Origin: Ornithinibacillus scapharcae TW25
Lineage (GTDB): Bacteria > Bacillota > Bacilli > Bacillales > Amphibacillaceae
Direction: 5' to 3'
Assembly: GCF_000190475.1 (NCBI RefSeq)
Contig: NZ_AEWH01000012.1
Span: 62,001 to 126,000, forward strand
Length of the DNA: 64,000 nt
The notes under the pieces were generated by a model that saw only the letters and a program-made list of their open reading frames with translations, was not told the origin of the DNA and searched no databases. How positions within the stretch are numbered: position 1 is the first letter of the stretch; the number at the start of each line of letters is the position of its first letter. The position numbers and the translations under genes are program-made. Of the stretch, positions 1 to 8,329 are shown piece by piece.

Positions 1-392
1 TCAAAAACCTCACCATGTGCCTGGAATCCTAACCTTTCATAATACCCTTGTACAGAGGTTCTACCATTACACCATAGAATAGTATGATTCTTTTGCTTCA
101 CTATTTCCACTGCAAAACTTACCACTAGTCTACCTGCTCCTAACTTACGAAACGCTACATCCGTGGCCATTGCACGTAAACGGAACTGATTATCTTCGAG
201 GAGGTCGGGATGTTTTTCCTTATAAAATGAAGCTATAGTAATTAAGTTACCTTGATAGAATGCCCCAACATGAAAGGTATCCTCCGCGTAGTCTGCATCA
301 TACTTACATGCTTCAAAAGGCTGGCTTGGACGTAGGATGGTATGTCTTAAATGATAGGTATCCTCCGGTTTTATTCTTTTCACTTCTAGCAT
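1..392 (-). CDS. GNAT family N-acetyltransferase (3' end cut by window edge)
   Basis: I translated this by hand from the ATG at 392. It opens MLEVKRIKPEDTYHLRH and reads without a stop for 130 codons to the left edge, so the C-terminus lies outside. The fold signature is GNAT: a beta strand ending in RAMATDVAFRKLGAGRL, the acetyl-CoA pyrophosphate-binding V-x-x-x-x-R/K-x-x-G-x-G/A segment, followed by a helix and the C-terminal YYERLGF element typical of the family. Such enzymes move an acetyl group from acetyl-CoA to an amine on a small molecule or protein; the substrate cannot be read from sequence. It is a single gene on the minus strand, separated by about 140 bp from topB downstream of its promoter side. 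Confidence 0.8.
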   Translation of the reverse strand, partial: MLEVKRIKPEDTYHLRHTILRPSQPFEACKYDADYAEDTFHVGAFYQGNLITIASFYKEKHPDLLEDNQFRLRAMATDVAFRKLGAGRLVVSFAVEIVKQKNHTILWCNGRTSVQGYYERLGFQAHGEVF

Positions 393-535
393 AAGCTCAA
401 TCCCCCATCAACTAAAAATCCCCCATACTATTATATTCTATTTTCTAGGCTAAATTTCCTGCGAAATCTTCACAAAATCTCGACAAAAAAACTGCCTAAG
501 ATAGTACTACCTAGACAGTTCAAAGTATATATCTA

Positions 536-2713
536 TTATTTTTTATCTTTCAGCTTCGCTAGCGCTTCTGCCAGAGCATTATTCGTGAACCCATCATCTT
601 GCTTCTTCAAATATTTGTTCACATCTTTTTTCGATACTTTATGTTTTTTCTCTTGTTCTTTACGTTTATTAAAGGTGGAAAGCTTTTCCCTATGCCCACA
701 AGAGCAAGTGAACATCTGCCCTTCACCTTCACCACGTAGTTCTAAACGTTTATGGCAGTTCGGGCAGCGCGCATTAGTCTTTTTAGCAATGTTCTTCTTA
801 TGACCACAAGAACGGTCCTGACAGACTAACATTCTGCCATGCTTGTTATTGACTTCGAGCATAAGTTTTCCACAATCTGGACATTTGGTACCTGTCATAT
901 TGTCGTGTTTATAGGTTGTATCATTGTTCTTTATTTCCCGGATAATCTCTTTTGTATAATCCTTAATTTCAGTGATGAATTTATTTTTATTTAATTTACC
1001 CTCTGCAATCAAGCTAAGCTTTTGCTCCCATTCCGCAGTTAAAGCTGGGGAACGCAAGTCTTCTGGCGCTAAATCTAATAGTTGTTTACCTTTTGATGTA
1101 AGGAAGATGTGCTTTCCTTTCAGCTCCATATAGCCACCATTGAATAGCTTGTCAATGATGTCTGCCCGTGTAGCAACCGTTCCAATTCCACCTGTCTTTT
1201 GTAGGGTACCTGCTAGGTGCTTTTCATCTGGGTTCATATAGCGGACTGGATTTTCCATTGCTTGTAGTAATGCACCCTCGGTAAATCGCTCAGGTGGCTT
1301 AGTTTCTCCAGTTGTCTGCTTAACACTTATATTGGTATATTCATCACCCTGTTTGATTACAGGCAAGCGTTGATCATCAGACTCTTCTTCATCAAATTGA
1401 CGATCATATACTGTCTTCCAACCTTGTTGCTTTACTACTTTTCCTCTAGCTGTAAACGATTCCGATTGAATCTCAGCATGAATGGTTGTTTGTTCATATT
1501 CATAAGCATCCATTAGTACCGCTAGGAATCGCTTCACAACCAAATCATAAATTCGACGTTCTTTATCGTCTAGGTCCTCCAAAATGGCTGGCTCTTCTGT
1601 CGGAATAATCGCATGGTGGTCACTTACCTTTGCATTATCTACGACAGACTTGGGAAGTTTACCAATTCCTTTTCGCAAAATAGACTGGGCAAAGTTTGCA
1701 TATTGATCCACTCCACAAGCCTTTAAGCGATCAACTAGTGTTGGCACAATATCCGTAGAGATGACGCGAGAATCTGTTCTAGGATAGGTCAATACCTTAT
1801 GTCGTTCGTATAGCTTCTGCATAAGAGATAACGTTTGTTTTCCAGAGAAACCGAATATCCGGTTAGCATCTCGTTGTAATTCCGTTAAATCATATAGCTG
1901 TGGTGCAAATTTCTTTTTCGCTGTCGTATCAATTTTCACCACTTTTAAAGGCTTACCTTTTAATTTACCAAGTAGGTCATCCGCTTTTTCCTTAGAGAAC
2001 ATACGTGTATTATTCTTTTGGTCCTGCCAAGTAAATATAATACCATTTTTGGATTTTGCTTGAATACCGTAATAGGTTTGTGGCTTAAATTCCTTGATTT
2101 CTTGTTCTCTTGCTGCAACCATGCCTAATGTCGGTGTCTGTACCCGTCCACTGGATAACTGCGCATTAAATTTCGTTGTAAGCGCACGAGTCGCGTTTAG
2201 TCCTACATACCAATCTGCTTCAGAACGAGCAACAGCGGATGCATAAAGATTCTCATAGTTTTTACCTGGCTTTAATTGTTTAAATCCATCACGAATTGCT
2301 TTATCCGTTACAGATGAAATCCATAAGCGTTTTACTGGCTTTTCGACACGAGCTTTTTCTATGATCCATCTTGCAACTAGCTCCCCTTCACGTCCAGCAT
2401 CGGTTGCAATTACAATTTCATTTACATCCTTACGATTCATTTGTGTCTTGACTGTACTGAATTGTTTTCCTGTCTGTTTCATCACAACAAGCTTCAGGTT
2501 CGATGGAAGCATTGGAAGGTCTTCTAGTCTCCATGTTTTATATTTATCATCATAAGCCTCAGGGTCTGCTAGGGTGACTAAATGACCTAAAGCCCAGGTT
2601 ACGATATAATTAGAACCTTCCATAAAGCCGTTTCCTTGTTTCGTGCATTTTAATACACGAGCAATATCACGACCAACGGATGGTTTTTCTGCTAGTACTA
2701 GTGTTTTACTCAT
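536..2713 (-). CDS. topB: DNA topoisomerase III (type IA)
   Basis: A 725-residue type IA topoisomerase that relaxes or decatenates DNA through a 5'-phosphotyrosine link. The Toprim domain opens with EKPSVGRDIARVL (residues 9-21) and contains the acidic metal site ATDAGREGE (103-111). The catalytic tyrosine is Y310 in LTYPRTDSR. The central domain is followed by two C-terminal zinc ribbons (CPDCGK...CQDRSCG and CPNCHK...CSCG), then a lysine-rich tail. The length matches Bacillus TopB (about 727). The start is fixed by AGAAAGGAAT just upstream of ATG 2713. It is a lone gene on the minus strand. TopA is longer and carries a different zinc-finger region, so TopB is the better call. Confidence 0.95.
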   Translation of the reverse strand: MSKTLVLAEKPSVGRDIARVLKCTKQGNGFMEGSNYIVTWALGHLVTLADPEAYDDKYKTWRLEDLPMLPSNLKLVVMKQTGKQFSTVKTQMNRKDVNEIVIATDAGREGELVARWIIEKARVEKPVKRLWISSVTDKAIRDGFKQLKPGKNYENLYASAVARSEADWYVGLNATRALTTKFNAQLSSGRVQTPTLGMVAAREQEIKEFKPQTYYGIQAKSKNGIIFTWQDQKNNTRMFSKEKADDLLGKLKGKPLKVVKIDTTAKKKFAPQLYDLTELQRDANRIFGFSGKQTLSLMQKLYERHKVLTYPRTDSRVISTDIVPTLVDRLKACGVDQYANFAQSILRKGIGKLPKSVVDNAKVSDHHAIIPTEEPAILEDLDDKERRIYDLVVKRFLAVLMDAYEYEQTTIHAEIQSESFTARGKVVKQQGWKTVYDRQFDEEESDDQRLPVIKQGDEYTNISVKQTTGETKPPERFTEGALLQAMENPVRYMNPDEKHLAGTLQKTGGIGTVATRADIIDKLFNGGYMELKGKHIFLTSKGKQLLDLAPEDLRSPALTAEWEQKLSLIAEGKLNKNKFITEIKDYTKEIIREIKNNDTTYKHDNMTGTKCPDCGKLMLEVNNKHGRMLVCQDRSCGHKKNIAKKTNARCPNCHKRLELRGEGEGQMFTCSCGHREKLSTFNKRKEQEKKHKVSKKDVNKYLKKQDDGFTNNALAEALAKLKDKK

Positions 2714-2954
2714 CGTTTTAATTCCTTTCTACAAAACATCTAGTTATAACTATAGCATAATTTGAAGAAAATCGTGCCCGGCATGAAAAAACAGACTAGG
2801 ACATACGTATTACCCAACTAGTAAATTACAAACAATTAGGGATTGGCGTAAACCCCCGCTCCGGAAATATACTTCACGTTCAATTCCAGTGAAAGTGATG
2901 TATCGCTCGTTTTATAGTTGAGTAAGTCAGTTTTGTCTTAGCCTCGTACATAAA

Positions 2955-3383
2955 TTACCTTTCGTCAATCGGCTTCTTCTGAAAAATAAGTGATACATAA
3001 TAAAATACTAGTGAAGCGATGACTCCTCCTACTAAGTACATCAACCAAAGTTGTGAAATAGATTCAAAGCCACCATTGGATATTGCCAAGATAATAATAT
3101 AGATAACTGCTACTATGATCCCTGCTAATAGATAAAAGCCATAGCGTGTATAGTGTCGCGTCACTGGAGAGGAGAAATTCTTTTTCTCGATTAATTTATC
3201 GATTAAATAGGAAATGGGTATTCCCCCGATTAAATAGACAGGTGTCGAATACATTAAGAAAAAGAGCATCGGCAACCAAAAACTATCAAAACTACTCGTA
3301 GAAGTTGTCATATAATTAAGTAGCCCCATCAATCCACTGAACACTATCGAAGAAACAATAGCAGTAAGAAATCTTTTTAACAT
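2955..3383 (-). CDS. small four-helix membrane protein, UPF0715-like
   Basis: A 142-residue integral membrane protein with four hydrophobic segments (about 5-27, 34-56, 82-105 and 113-133) and a short charged tail. Layout and size resemble the UPF0715 membrane proteins of Bacillus (YwlA group), but this is a shape match and not a proven one. AGGAGG stands seven bases before the ATG. It is last in a minus-strand run after an ABC ATPase and permease, 28 bp from the permease stop, so it is probably co-transcribed and could be an accessory or immunity-like subunit. Function is unknown. Confidence 0.55.
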   Translation of the reverse strand: MLKRFLTAIVSSIVFSGLMGLLNYMTTSTSSFDSFWLPMLFFLMYSTPVYLIGGIPISYLIDKLIEKKNFSSPVTRHYTRYGFYLLAGIIVAVIYIIILAISNGGFESISQLWLMYLVGGVIASLVFYYVSLIFQKKPIDER

Positions 3384-3411
3384 AATTTACCTCCTAGGTA
3401 ACTAAAATCCC

Positions 3412-4116
3412 TTAGGATTTTCTCTTGACTAATATAAAGAAAATACTAATTAATAGCGAAGCATAGATTAGGATCCAAACAAATGGGAACCATTCTATAT
3501 TTGATAAGGTTTGTCCATTCCAATTCATAAGAGGCTTTTGTGTCATAATAGCTGGTGGAATTACCCATACAAGATTTTTGAACATAGTTGGTAATACCTC
3601 GTAAAGCCCTATGGTTGTAAAAGAAATCGTAATAGTCAGTGCAAGTCCCCCGTAAGAATTCACGGTACTATTCATGAATATTCTACTAAATAAACTCGCT
3701 ACACCTATTCCTAGTAAGGATAGCATGAAATGATTCATCAAGGAAATAAAGCCAACAGATAGGGAAACATTTTCCTGAAACATTCCAAATATGATTGGGT
3801 ACATAAAAGCAAAAAGCGTAAAGATGGTGGAAGTTATGGCAATAGCCATGAATTTCCCTATATAATAATGGTTTTTGCCACCAGCATGCAAAATCATAAG
3901 TTGCCTCTGAACAGGTGAATCAAGCGCCAAAAAGCTTGTACAGAGCCAAGCCGAAATGACATACATCATTAATGAAGTAACTGCGTAACTATCAATCACA
4001 GGATTCGGTTTATAAGAATAGAAGACGACCATTAACAGAATAAACGTTGATAATGGAGGAAAATATTTTTGTGAACGCAAAAAATCCCTCATACTGTATT
4101 GAATGACGTATTTCAT
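3412..4116 (-). CDS. ABC-2 type transporter permease
   Basis: A 234-residue, six-helix membrane protein with the build of an ABC-2 exporter permease: an N-terminal cytoplasmic stretch (MKYVIQYSMRDFLRSQKYF), two long extracellular loops, and a last helix ending in a short KRKS tail. Its ATG shares an A with the TAA stop of the upstream ATPase gene (TAATG), a translational-coupling arrangement that makes the two a transporter. The substrate is unknown; small ATPase-permease pairs of this kind in Bacillaceae often export peptides or help self-protection, which is inference only. Confidence 0.75.
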   Translation of the reverse strand: MKYVIQYSMRDFLRSQKYFPPLSTFILLMVVFYSYKPNPVIDSYAVTSLMMYVISAWLCTSFLALDSPVQRQLMILHAGGKNHYYIGKFMAIAITSTIFTLFAFMYPIIFGMFQENVSLSVGFISLMNHFMLSLLGIGVASLFSRIFMNSTVNSYGGLALTITISFTTIGLYEVLPTMFKNLVWVIPPAIMTQKPLMNWNGQTLSNIEWFPFVWILIYASLLISIFFILVKRKS

Positions 4117-4961
4117 TATGCTTCCCTCCCCTCTTCCATAGAGTCTATGGGAGATACAGCTTCTACACTACCCTTTAACTCCAAGACCTTGAACAAAATT
4201 TCATCACTATGTTGTTGGGATACGTATAAATACAATTGATTCTCTCTATCCTCTATCTGAAGAATACCTTCCCAATCTTTGACATACGATTTATTCATTG
4301 AATTTATGATTAGAAGCTTCCTAGCACTATCATTAACTTTTGTACTAGTAAGTTTTCCATCTACTAAAAAGTAAGTCTTATCAACCACTGGCTCTAATAG
4401 ATTCGCTTCATGGTACGTTAGGATGATGGTGGAACCATGATCTTTTAATTCCTTTATAGTTTCCATTAACATTTCTTGTGATTCTTTATCTAACCCTGAT
4501 AAAGGCTCGTCTAAAATTAATATATCAGGATGTTGCAACAGTGCCTGGATAATACCAACCTTTTGGATATTTCCTTTCGATAATTCATGGATACGGATGT
4601 CTTTAAACTGTTCCAATTGAAAAAGAAGTAATAATCTCCTCATTTTCGCTTCGAGCGTAACTTTTGGAATTCCACCCATACTCCCCATATAAGATAGGTA
4701 CTCACTTGGTGTAAAGCGGAGATTTTTTGGGAACCTCTCAGGTACATATCCAATAACAATCTCGTTAGAAGCATACTGAATATTTCCAGAGCTAGGTTTT
4801 TCAATACCAGCAATTAGCCTTAATAATGTACTTTTCCCTGTACCATTACCACCTAATAAAGCTACCACTTGATTGGATGGAATGGAAAAATTAATATCGT
4901 TCAGTACTGTTTTATTACCGTATTTCTTTGTAATATTTTTCAATTCGATAAAATTTTTCAC
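4116..4961 (-). CDS. ABC transporter ATP-binding protein
   Basis: A 281-residue nucleotide-binding subunit. The Walker A motif is GGNGTGKST (residues 37-45), the signature is LSKGN (the usual LSGGQ with K and N changes), and Walker B with the catalytic glutamate is ILILDEP. The H-loop histidine follows in ILTYHEAN. A C-terminal extension of about 70 residues follows the core, as in exporters of the ABC-2 class. It is the first gene of a three-gene minus-strand operon with the permease and a small membrane protein. The start codon at 4961 has AGAGGGTGCTTCC upstream as ribosome binding site. Confidence 0.85.
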   Translation of the reverse strand: MKNFIELKNITKKYGNKTVLNDINFSIPSNQVVALLGGNGTGKSTLLRLIAGIEKPSSGNIQYASNEIVIGYVPERFPKNLRFTPSEYLSYMGSMGGIPKVTLEAKMRRLLLLFQLEQFKDIRIHELSKGNIQKVGIIQALLQHPDILILDEPLSGLDKESQEMLMETIKELKDHGSTIILTYHEANLLEPVVDKTYFLVDGKLTSTKVNDSARKLLIINSMNKSYVKDWEGILQIEDRENQLYLYVSQQHSDEILFKVLELKGSVEAVSPIDSMEEGREA

Positions 4962-5130
4962 GGAAGCACCCTCTTAATATTGGTCATTCATTTCTACTAA
5001 TAGCTAACCATATTTTTACAAAATTTGAAAGAGTTTTATAACGGATTGTCCGCTTTGCTTCATGTATAAAACGCACACAATATTCCCTTTCACCATACAA
5101 TACCCTAGAACAAGTAAAGGATATGGTGCT

Positions 5131-5760
5131 ATGCTGTTTTACACAGGATTATTGCTTCTAGTAGTCGCTGTAAGTTTGGATGGATTTGGTGTTGGAATTT
5201 CCTATGGAATGAGAAAAATACTTGTTCCCAAGACTGCTTTAACTGTCATTATGATATGTTCCGGAATTGTTGTTCTTCTGTCCATGGTGATTGGAACTAT
5301 GCTTCACGCTTTTTTATCAGTTGAATTAGCAAAAATACTTGGGGGATCCATTCTAATCTTTATTGGATTATTTTCTTTGTTCAATTCGATACGTGGGCAA
5401 TTAAAAAAGGAAGAAGAGATAAGCCCACCATTTACATCCCCAAATAACTTTCAAAATATCAAGACCGTTATGGCAACTCCAGATCGGGCAGACCTTGATA
5501 AGTCTGGCACAATCTCCATTGGTGAAGCAATTTTGCTTGGAACAGCTCTTGCCCTAGATGCTTTTGGAGCTGGTATTGGGGCAGCTGTTTTAGGTTATTC
5601 GGTTATCTATACACCAATTCTAATCGCGGTTATGAGTGGGGTATTGGTTCATTATGGGATAAAGGTTGGTGTCGTTCTAGCTAGAAACAAGCGACTAGAA
5701 CGAATGAATTTTTTACCACCTGTCATCTTAATCACATTAGGGGTTATTAATTTGATGTAA
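5131..5760 (+). CDS. ytaF: sporulation membrane protein YtaF-like (MntP/TerC-type fold)
   Basis: From ATG 5131 the product is 209 residues, matching B. subtilis YtaF (about 210). The frame is open further upstream to 5062, but AAAGGA sits nine bases before ATG 5131 and nothing comparable precedes 5062. It has six hydrophobic helices in two repeats. Each repeat carries an Asp-containing signature, SLDGFGVGISYG and ALDAFGAGIGA, the same internal duplication seen in the Mn efflux (MntP) superfamily. A perfect CATACAAT, the usual -10 sequence of sigma-E promoters, lies at 5094-5101, but I see no good -35 at the proper distance. An inverted-repeat terminator follows at 5770. Confidence 0.82.
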   Translation: MLFYTGLLLLVVAVSLDGFGVGISYGMRKILVPKTALTVIMICSGIVVLLSMVIGTMLHAFLSVELAKILGGSILIFIGLFSLFNSIRGQLKKEEEISPPFTSPNNFQNIKTVMATPDRADLDKSGTISIGEAILLGTALALDAFGAGIGAAVLGYSVIYTPILIAVMSGVLVHYGIKVGVVLARNKRLERMNFLPPVILITLGVINLM

Positions 5761-5769
5761 ATAAAGCAG

Positions 5770-5794
5770 CCCGAAATCAGGTTCTGATTTCGGG
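5770..5794 (+). terminator. hairpin terminator after ytaF
   Basis: A 10-bp perfect stem (5770-5779 with 5785-5794) and a GGTTC loop, only nine bases past the ytaF stop. The T tract behind it is short, so termination may be incomplete. Confidence 0.7.
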
Positions 5795-5874
5795 TTAAAG
5801 ATTATACCGGATAAAGTAATATCCAGATTTCTGGATGAGTTATCTAAGAGGTTATTAACTGAGGTTTTCCTTCT

Positions 5875-6156
5875 TCATGAAATGACATATTTCCTTAAGG
5901 ACAACATACCATCTATTAGTAGTAGTGCTCCCCAAATAAGAGTTACATAGTTAAGTATTTGAAGATCATATAATTGCAACCATGTTATTGGTCCCACTGT
6001 TTCCTCAAACCACAAACCAACATTATTTAAATTAAAAATCTCCCAATCGAAAGTTTCCCTCATCATGAAACCAATTTGAACCAAAACAAATACAATAAGA
6101 TGAACAAACCAACTAGCCCGTTTTTTCTTGGTTTCTTGTTTTTCTTGATGACCCAT
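5875..6156 (-). CDS. 2TM domain-like small membrane protein
   Basis: A 93-residue protein: a charged KKKR-containing N-terminus (residues 4-14), a first helix WFVHLIVFVLVQIGF (16-30), a loop rich in W and E, and a second helix (66-85) ending RKYVIS. Two transmembrane helices with a Trp/His start are typical of the 2TM family of small bacterial proteins with no known activity. The upstream sequence GGCGGGGGAGC gives a strong ribosome binding site. It stands alone on the minus strand between ytaF and the hpa operon terminator, with no visible link to either. Confidence 0.55.
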   Translation of the reverse strand: MGHQEKQETKKKRASWFVHLIVFVLVQIGFMMRETFDWEIFNLNNVGLWFEETVGPITWLQLYDLQILNYVTLIWGALLLIDGMLSLRKYVIS

Positions 6157-6250
6157 GCTCCCCCGCCTTTCACAACTACGTTTCCTTTTACGAATTATAC
6201 CATTTACTCATTACCACTTTAAGGTAGTTGTTATAAAAAGAATAGAAAAA

Positions 6251-6276
6251 GGACCTGCTTTTACTATCTCAGGTCC
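6251..6276 (-). terminator. terminator of the hpa operon
   Basis: Read on the minus strand, GGACCTG pairs with CAGGTCC around a 12-nt loop and is followed by TTTTTC, eight bases past the hpaF stop. It marks the 3' end of the aromatic degradation operon. Confidence 0.85.
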
Positions 6277-6283
6277 AGATTTT

Positions 6284-6667
6284 TTAACGATAACGTTGGT
6301 GTATATTATTCTTTTTATAGGTCGGATACATAAATTCAAATAGTTCTAAAGATAAAGCAAGGGGACGGGTGTTAAACTGGTTCTCGAAATGATTCTCCAC
6401 CACCTCAAACACCTTGTCGCAAGCCCTTTTTTTCACATCCTCTGACCTTCCACTCCCTATTTTTATAGTCACGTGAACAAAGGCATCTTCTTCTCCTGTT
6501 CCATCAGCTACAACATAATCATGTAGCGCAATTGCACGAGATCGAATACCACCAATGGGAAAGGCATCTCCCCCTTCGATAAGCGTTTTATTAATTTTCT
6601 TCAATAACCCTACAATATTACCGTCTTGCTTTAGGTTATCTGTGTATTCTACGGTTATATGTGGCAT
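6284..6667 (-). CDS. hpaF: 5-carboxymethyl-2-hydroxymuconate delta-isomerase
   Basis: A 127-residue tautomerase-superfamily enzyme. It begins MPHITVEYTDNL: after Met removal the catalytic Pro-1 is exposed, as in E. coli HpaF/CHMI. It isomerises 5-carboxymethyl-2-hydroxymuconate to 5-oxopent-3-ene-1,2,5-tricarboxylate in the homoprotocatechuate meta-cleavage route. The RSRAIALHDYVVADG and VHVTIKIGSGRS segments are typical of this family. It is the last gene of the operon, 12 bp after hpaG2, followed by a T-rich terminator. The length matches known CHMI (about 126), and the neighbours make the assignment firm. Confidence 0.92.
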   Translation of the reverse strand: MPHITVEYTDNLKQDGNIVGLLKKINKTLIEGGDAFPIGGIRSRAIALHDYVVADGTGEEDAFVHVTIKIGSGRSEDVKKRACDKVFEVVENHFENQFNTRPLALSLELFEFMYPTYKKNNIHQRYR

Positions 6668-6679
6668 AAACTCACTTCC

Positions 6680-7435
6680 TTATCTAGCAAACTCTTTATC
6701 GCCAACAATCGTATTTTGCAACGATCCGATTCCTTCTATTTCTACTACAACTTCATCGCCTTCCACGACATTGACCGTTCCCTTTGGTGTACCGGTTAAA
6801 ATCAGGTCATTTTCGTTCAACGTCATGAAACTGCTTAAGTACTCAATTAAAAATGGAATATCAAATATCATATCCTTAGTGGAACCTTCTTGTTTCAATT
6901 CACCATTCACGTATGTGTATAACTTTAAATTCATTGGATCCTTTATATCATGCTTCTCTACAAACCAAGGACCGATTGGTGTTAATGTGTCGCGATTTTT
7001 CACCGCTAAATTCGGACGATAATAGTTTTCTAAATAATCACGTATCGCATAGTCATTAGCAATTGTATAGCCGGAGACATAATCATATGCATCCTCACGC
7101 TTCACGTTTCGTGCCTTTTTACCAATCACCACTACTAACTCACATTCATAGTGCATCATTTCAACATTAGCTGGTCGTCTTGTTACACCGTTATGACCAA
7201 TTAGTGTATTAGGGCCTTTTAAAAAGACAAGTGGCTCTTCTGGGGCATTAAAACTAATTTCATTTGCATGGTCCGCATAATTTAACCCTAGAGCAAATAT
7301 AGTCCCAGGATTAATTGGTGGTAACCATATTACATCATCAAAATTAACTAGACGACCGTCCGCTAGCTTCAGTACTCCATTCTCTTCCACCGCATCATGT
7401 ATGGCTCCATGGCAAGCTACTCGAGCATGCTTCAT
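6680..7435 (-). CDS. hpaG2: HPA-pathway decarboxylase/isomerase, C-terminal-type subunit (FAH family)
   Basis: A 251-residue fumarylacetoacetate hydrolase-fold protein. The metal-binding motif MHYECELVVVIG with downstream YDYVSGYTIANDYAIRD supplies the two glutamates and the aspartate ligand. In enterobacteria HpaG is one fused protein of two FAH halves; here the halves are separate genes. This half equals the metal-bearing C-terminal domain and should carry out decarboxylation of 5-oxo-pent-3-ene-tricarboxylate and isomerisation of the 1,7-dioate. Its ATG overlaps the hpaG1 stop by four bases, implying coupled translation and a heteromeric enzyme. Confidence 0.88.
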   Translation of the reverse strand: MKHARVACHGAIHDAVEENGVLKLADGRLVNFDDVIWLPPINPGTIFALGLNYADHANEISFNAPEEPLVFLKGPNTLIGHNGVTRRPANVEMMHYECELVVVIGKKARNVKREDAYDYVSGYTIANDYAIRDYLENYYRPNLAVKNRDTLTPIGPWFVEKHDIKDPMNLKLYTYVNGELKQEGSTKDMIFDIPFLIEYLSSFMTLNENDLILTGTPKGTVNVVEGDEVVVEIEGIGSLQNTIVGDKEFAR

Positions 7436-8223
7436 GCTTTTTCACCTCCAGCTACTTGAACATTTTCCAATACAAATCTATTTTCTAAACTACCGATATG
7501 ATCAATCTCAATTCGAATCGTGTCTCCAGCTTTAGCAGTAGGTGGATTATGTGGGACACCCACAAGAAGTAAGTCCCCTTTTGCTAGCGTCATATAGTTG
7601 GTTACATCTTGAATTAAGCGAGGTATCGAGCGAACTAAATCTTTGGTGCTGTTGACTGATATTAATTCGTCATTTTTAAATGTCCAAATCATGAGATTGT
7701 CTGGGGAAGGTACATTGTCCTTTTGAACAATCCAAGGTCCAATTGGACAATAACCATCTCGAGCTTTTTGCTTGATTGCTGGTCGATAAAAGCTAGTATG
7801 TGGAACAGTAACGTCATTCACGATCGTATATCCATCCACATAATCAAAAGCATCCGCTTCTTTTACATTCGTAGCTGTTTTTCCGATTACTACTCCTAAT
7901 GTCGCATTAATCTCAACTTCTTCTACTCCTTTAGGAATAGCTACTTCCTTTAGATGCGCGTTGATTGTATTTCTAGGTTTTATATAGAGTATTGGTCGTA
8001 CTGGTTCATTCTGATAAGGAGGTTTCTTAAATTCTCCTTTTAAGGCATCTACCTGTTCTCTAAAGTTTAGTAACGTTCCATAAACAGTTCCTAATACTGG
8101 GGACTGCCAAGTGAAGGCATCCTCTGTTAATTTCTCCCCTTTCCACTCTATATGAGAAGGACCAATATAAATATCTTCTAGTCCAGTGGTGGAAGAGAAT
8201 CTTGCTTTTGCATGGTATAGCAT
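7432..8223 (-). CDS. hpaG1: HPA-pathway decarboxylase/isomerase, N-terminal-type subunit (FAH family)
   Basis: A 263-residue FAH-fold protein equal to the N-terminal half of enterobacterial HpaG. The conserved GPWIVQ and DGYTIVNDVTV segments are present. Where hpaG2 has the metal motif YECEL this protein has VEINA, so the second acidic ligand is lost, which suggests a partner or structural role rather than full catalysis (inference). It overlaps hpaG2 by four bases. It is separated from the upstream E2 gene by a 106-bp gap with a stable hairpin, an unusually long gap within this operon. Confidence 0.86.
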   Translation of the reverse strand: MLYHAKARFSSTTGLEDIYIGPSHIEWKGEKLTEDAFTWQSPVLGTVYGTLLNFREQVDALKGEFKKPPYQNEPVRPILYIKPRNTINAHLKEVAIPKGVEEVEINATLGVVIGKTATNVKEADAFDYVDGYTIVNDVTVPHTSFYRPAIKQKARDGYCPIGPWIVQKDNVPSPDNLMIWTFKNDELISVNSTKDLVRSIPRLIQDVTNYMTLAKGDLLLVGVPHNPPTAKAGDTIRIEIDHIGSLENRFVLENVQVAGGEKA

Positions 8224-8285
8224 AGTGCCATCCCCCTATTTATTCGAGAATGTGTCATTTGTTTTATAAATTTATTCATAGGTTA

Positions 8286-8320
8286 ACGGGCAGTAGAACC
8301 ATTTTTGGTACCCTGCCCGT
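8286..8320 (-). other. intra-operon hairpin between E2 and hpaG1
   Basis: ACGGGCAG at 8286-8293 pairs perfectly with CTGCCCGT at 8313-8320, with further ACC/GGT pairing inside. No T tract follows on either strand, so it is not a standard terminator. It sits between the E2 and hpaG1 genes and may stabilise or process the operon mRNA. Confidence 0.55.
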
Positions 8321-8329
8321 AATGAATAT

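Noticed and set aside
5062-5130. Extended N-terminus of YtaF
   Set aside because: The upstream part has no ribosome binding site, would overlap the likely promoter -10 box, and gives a product longer than the family.
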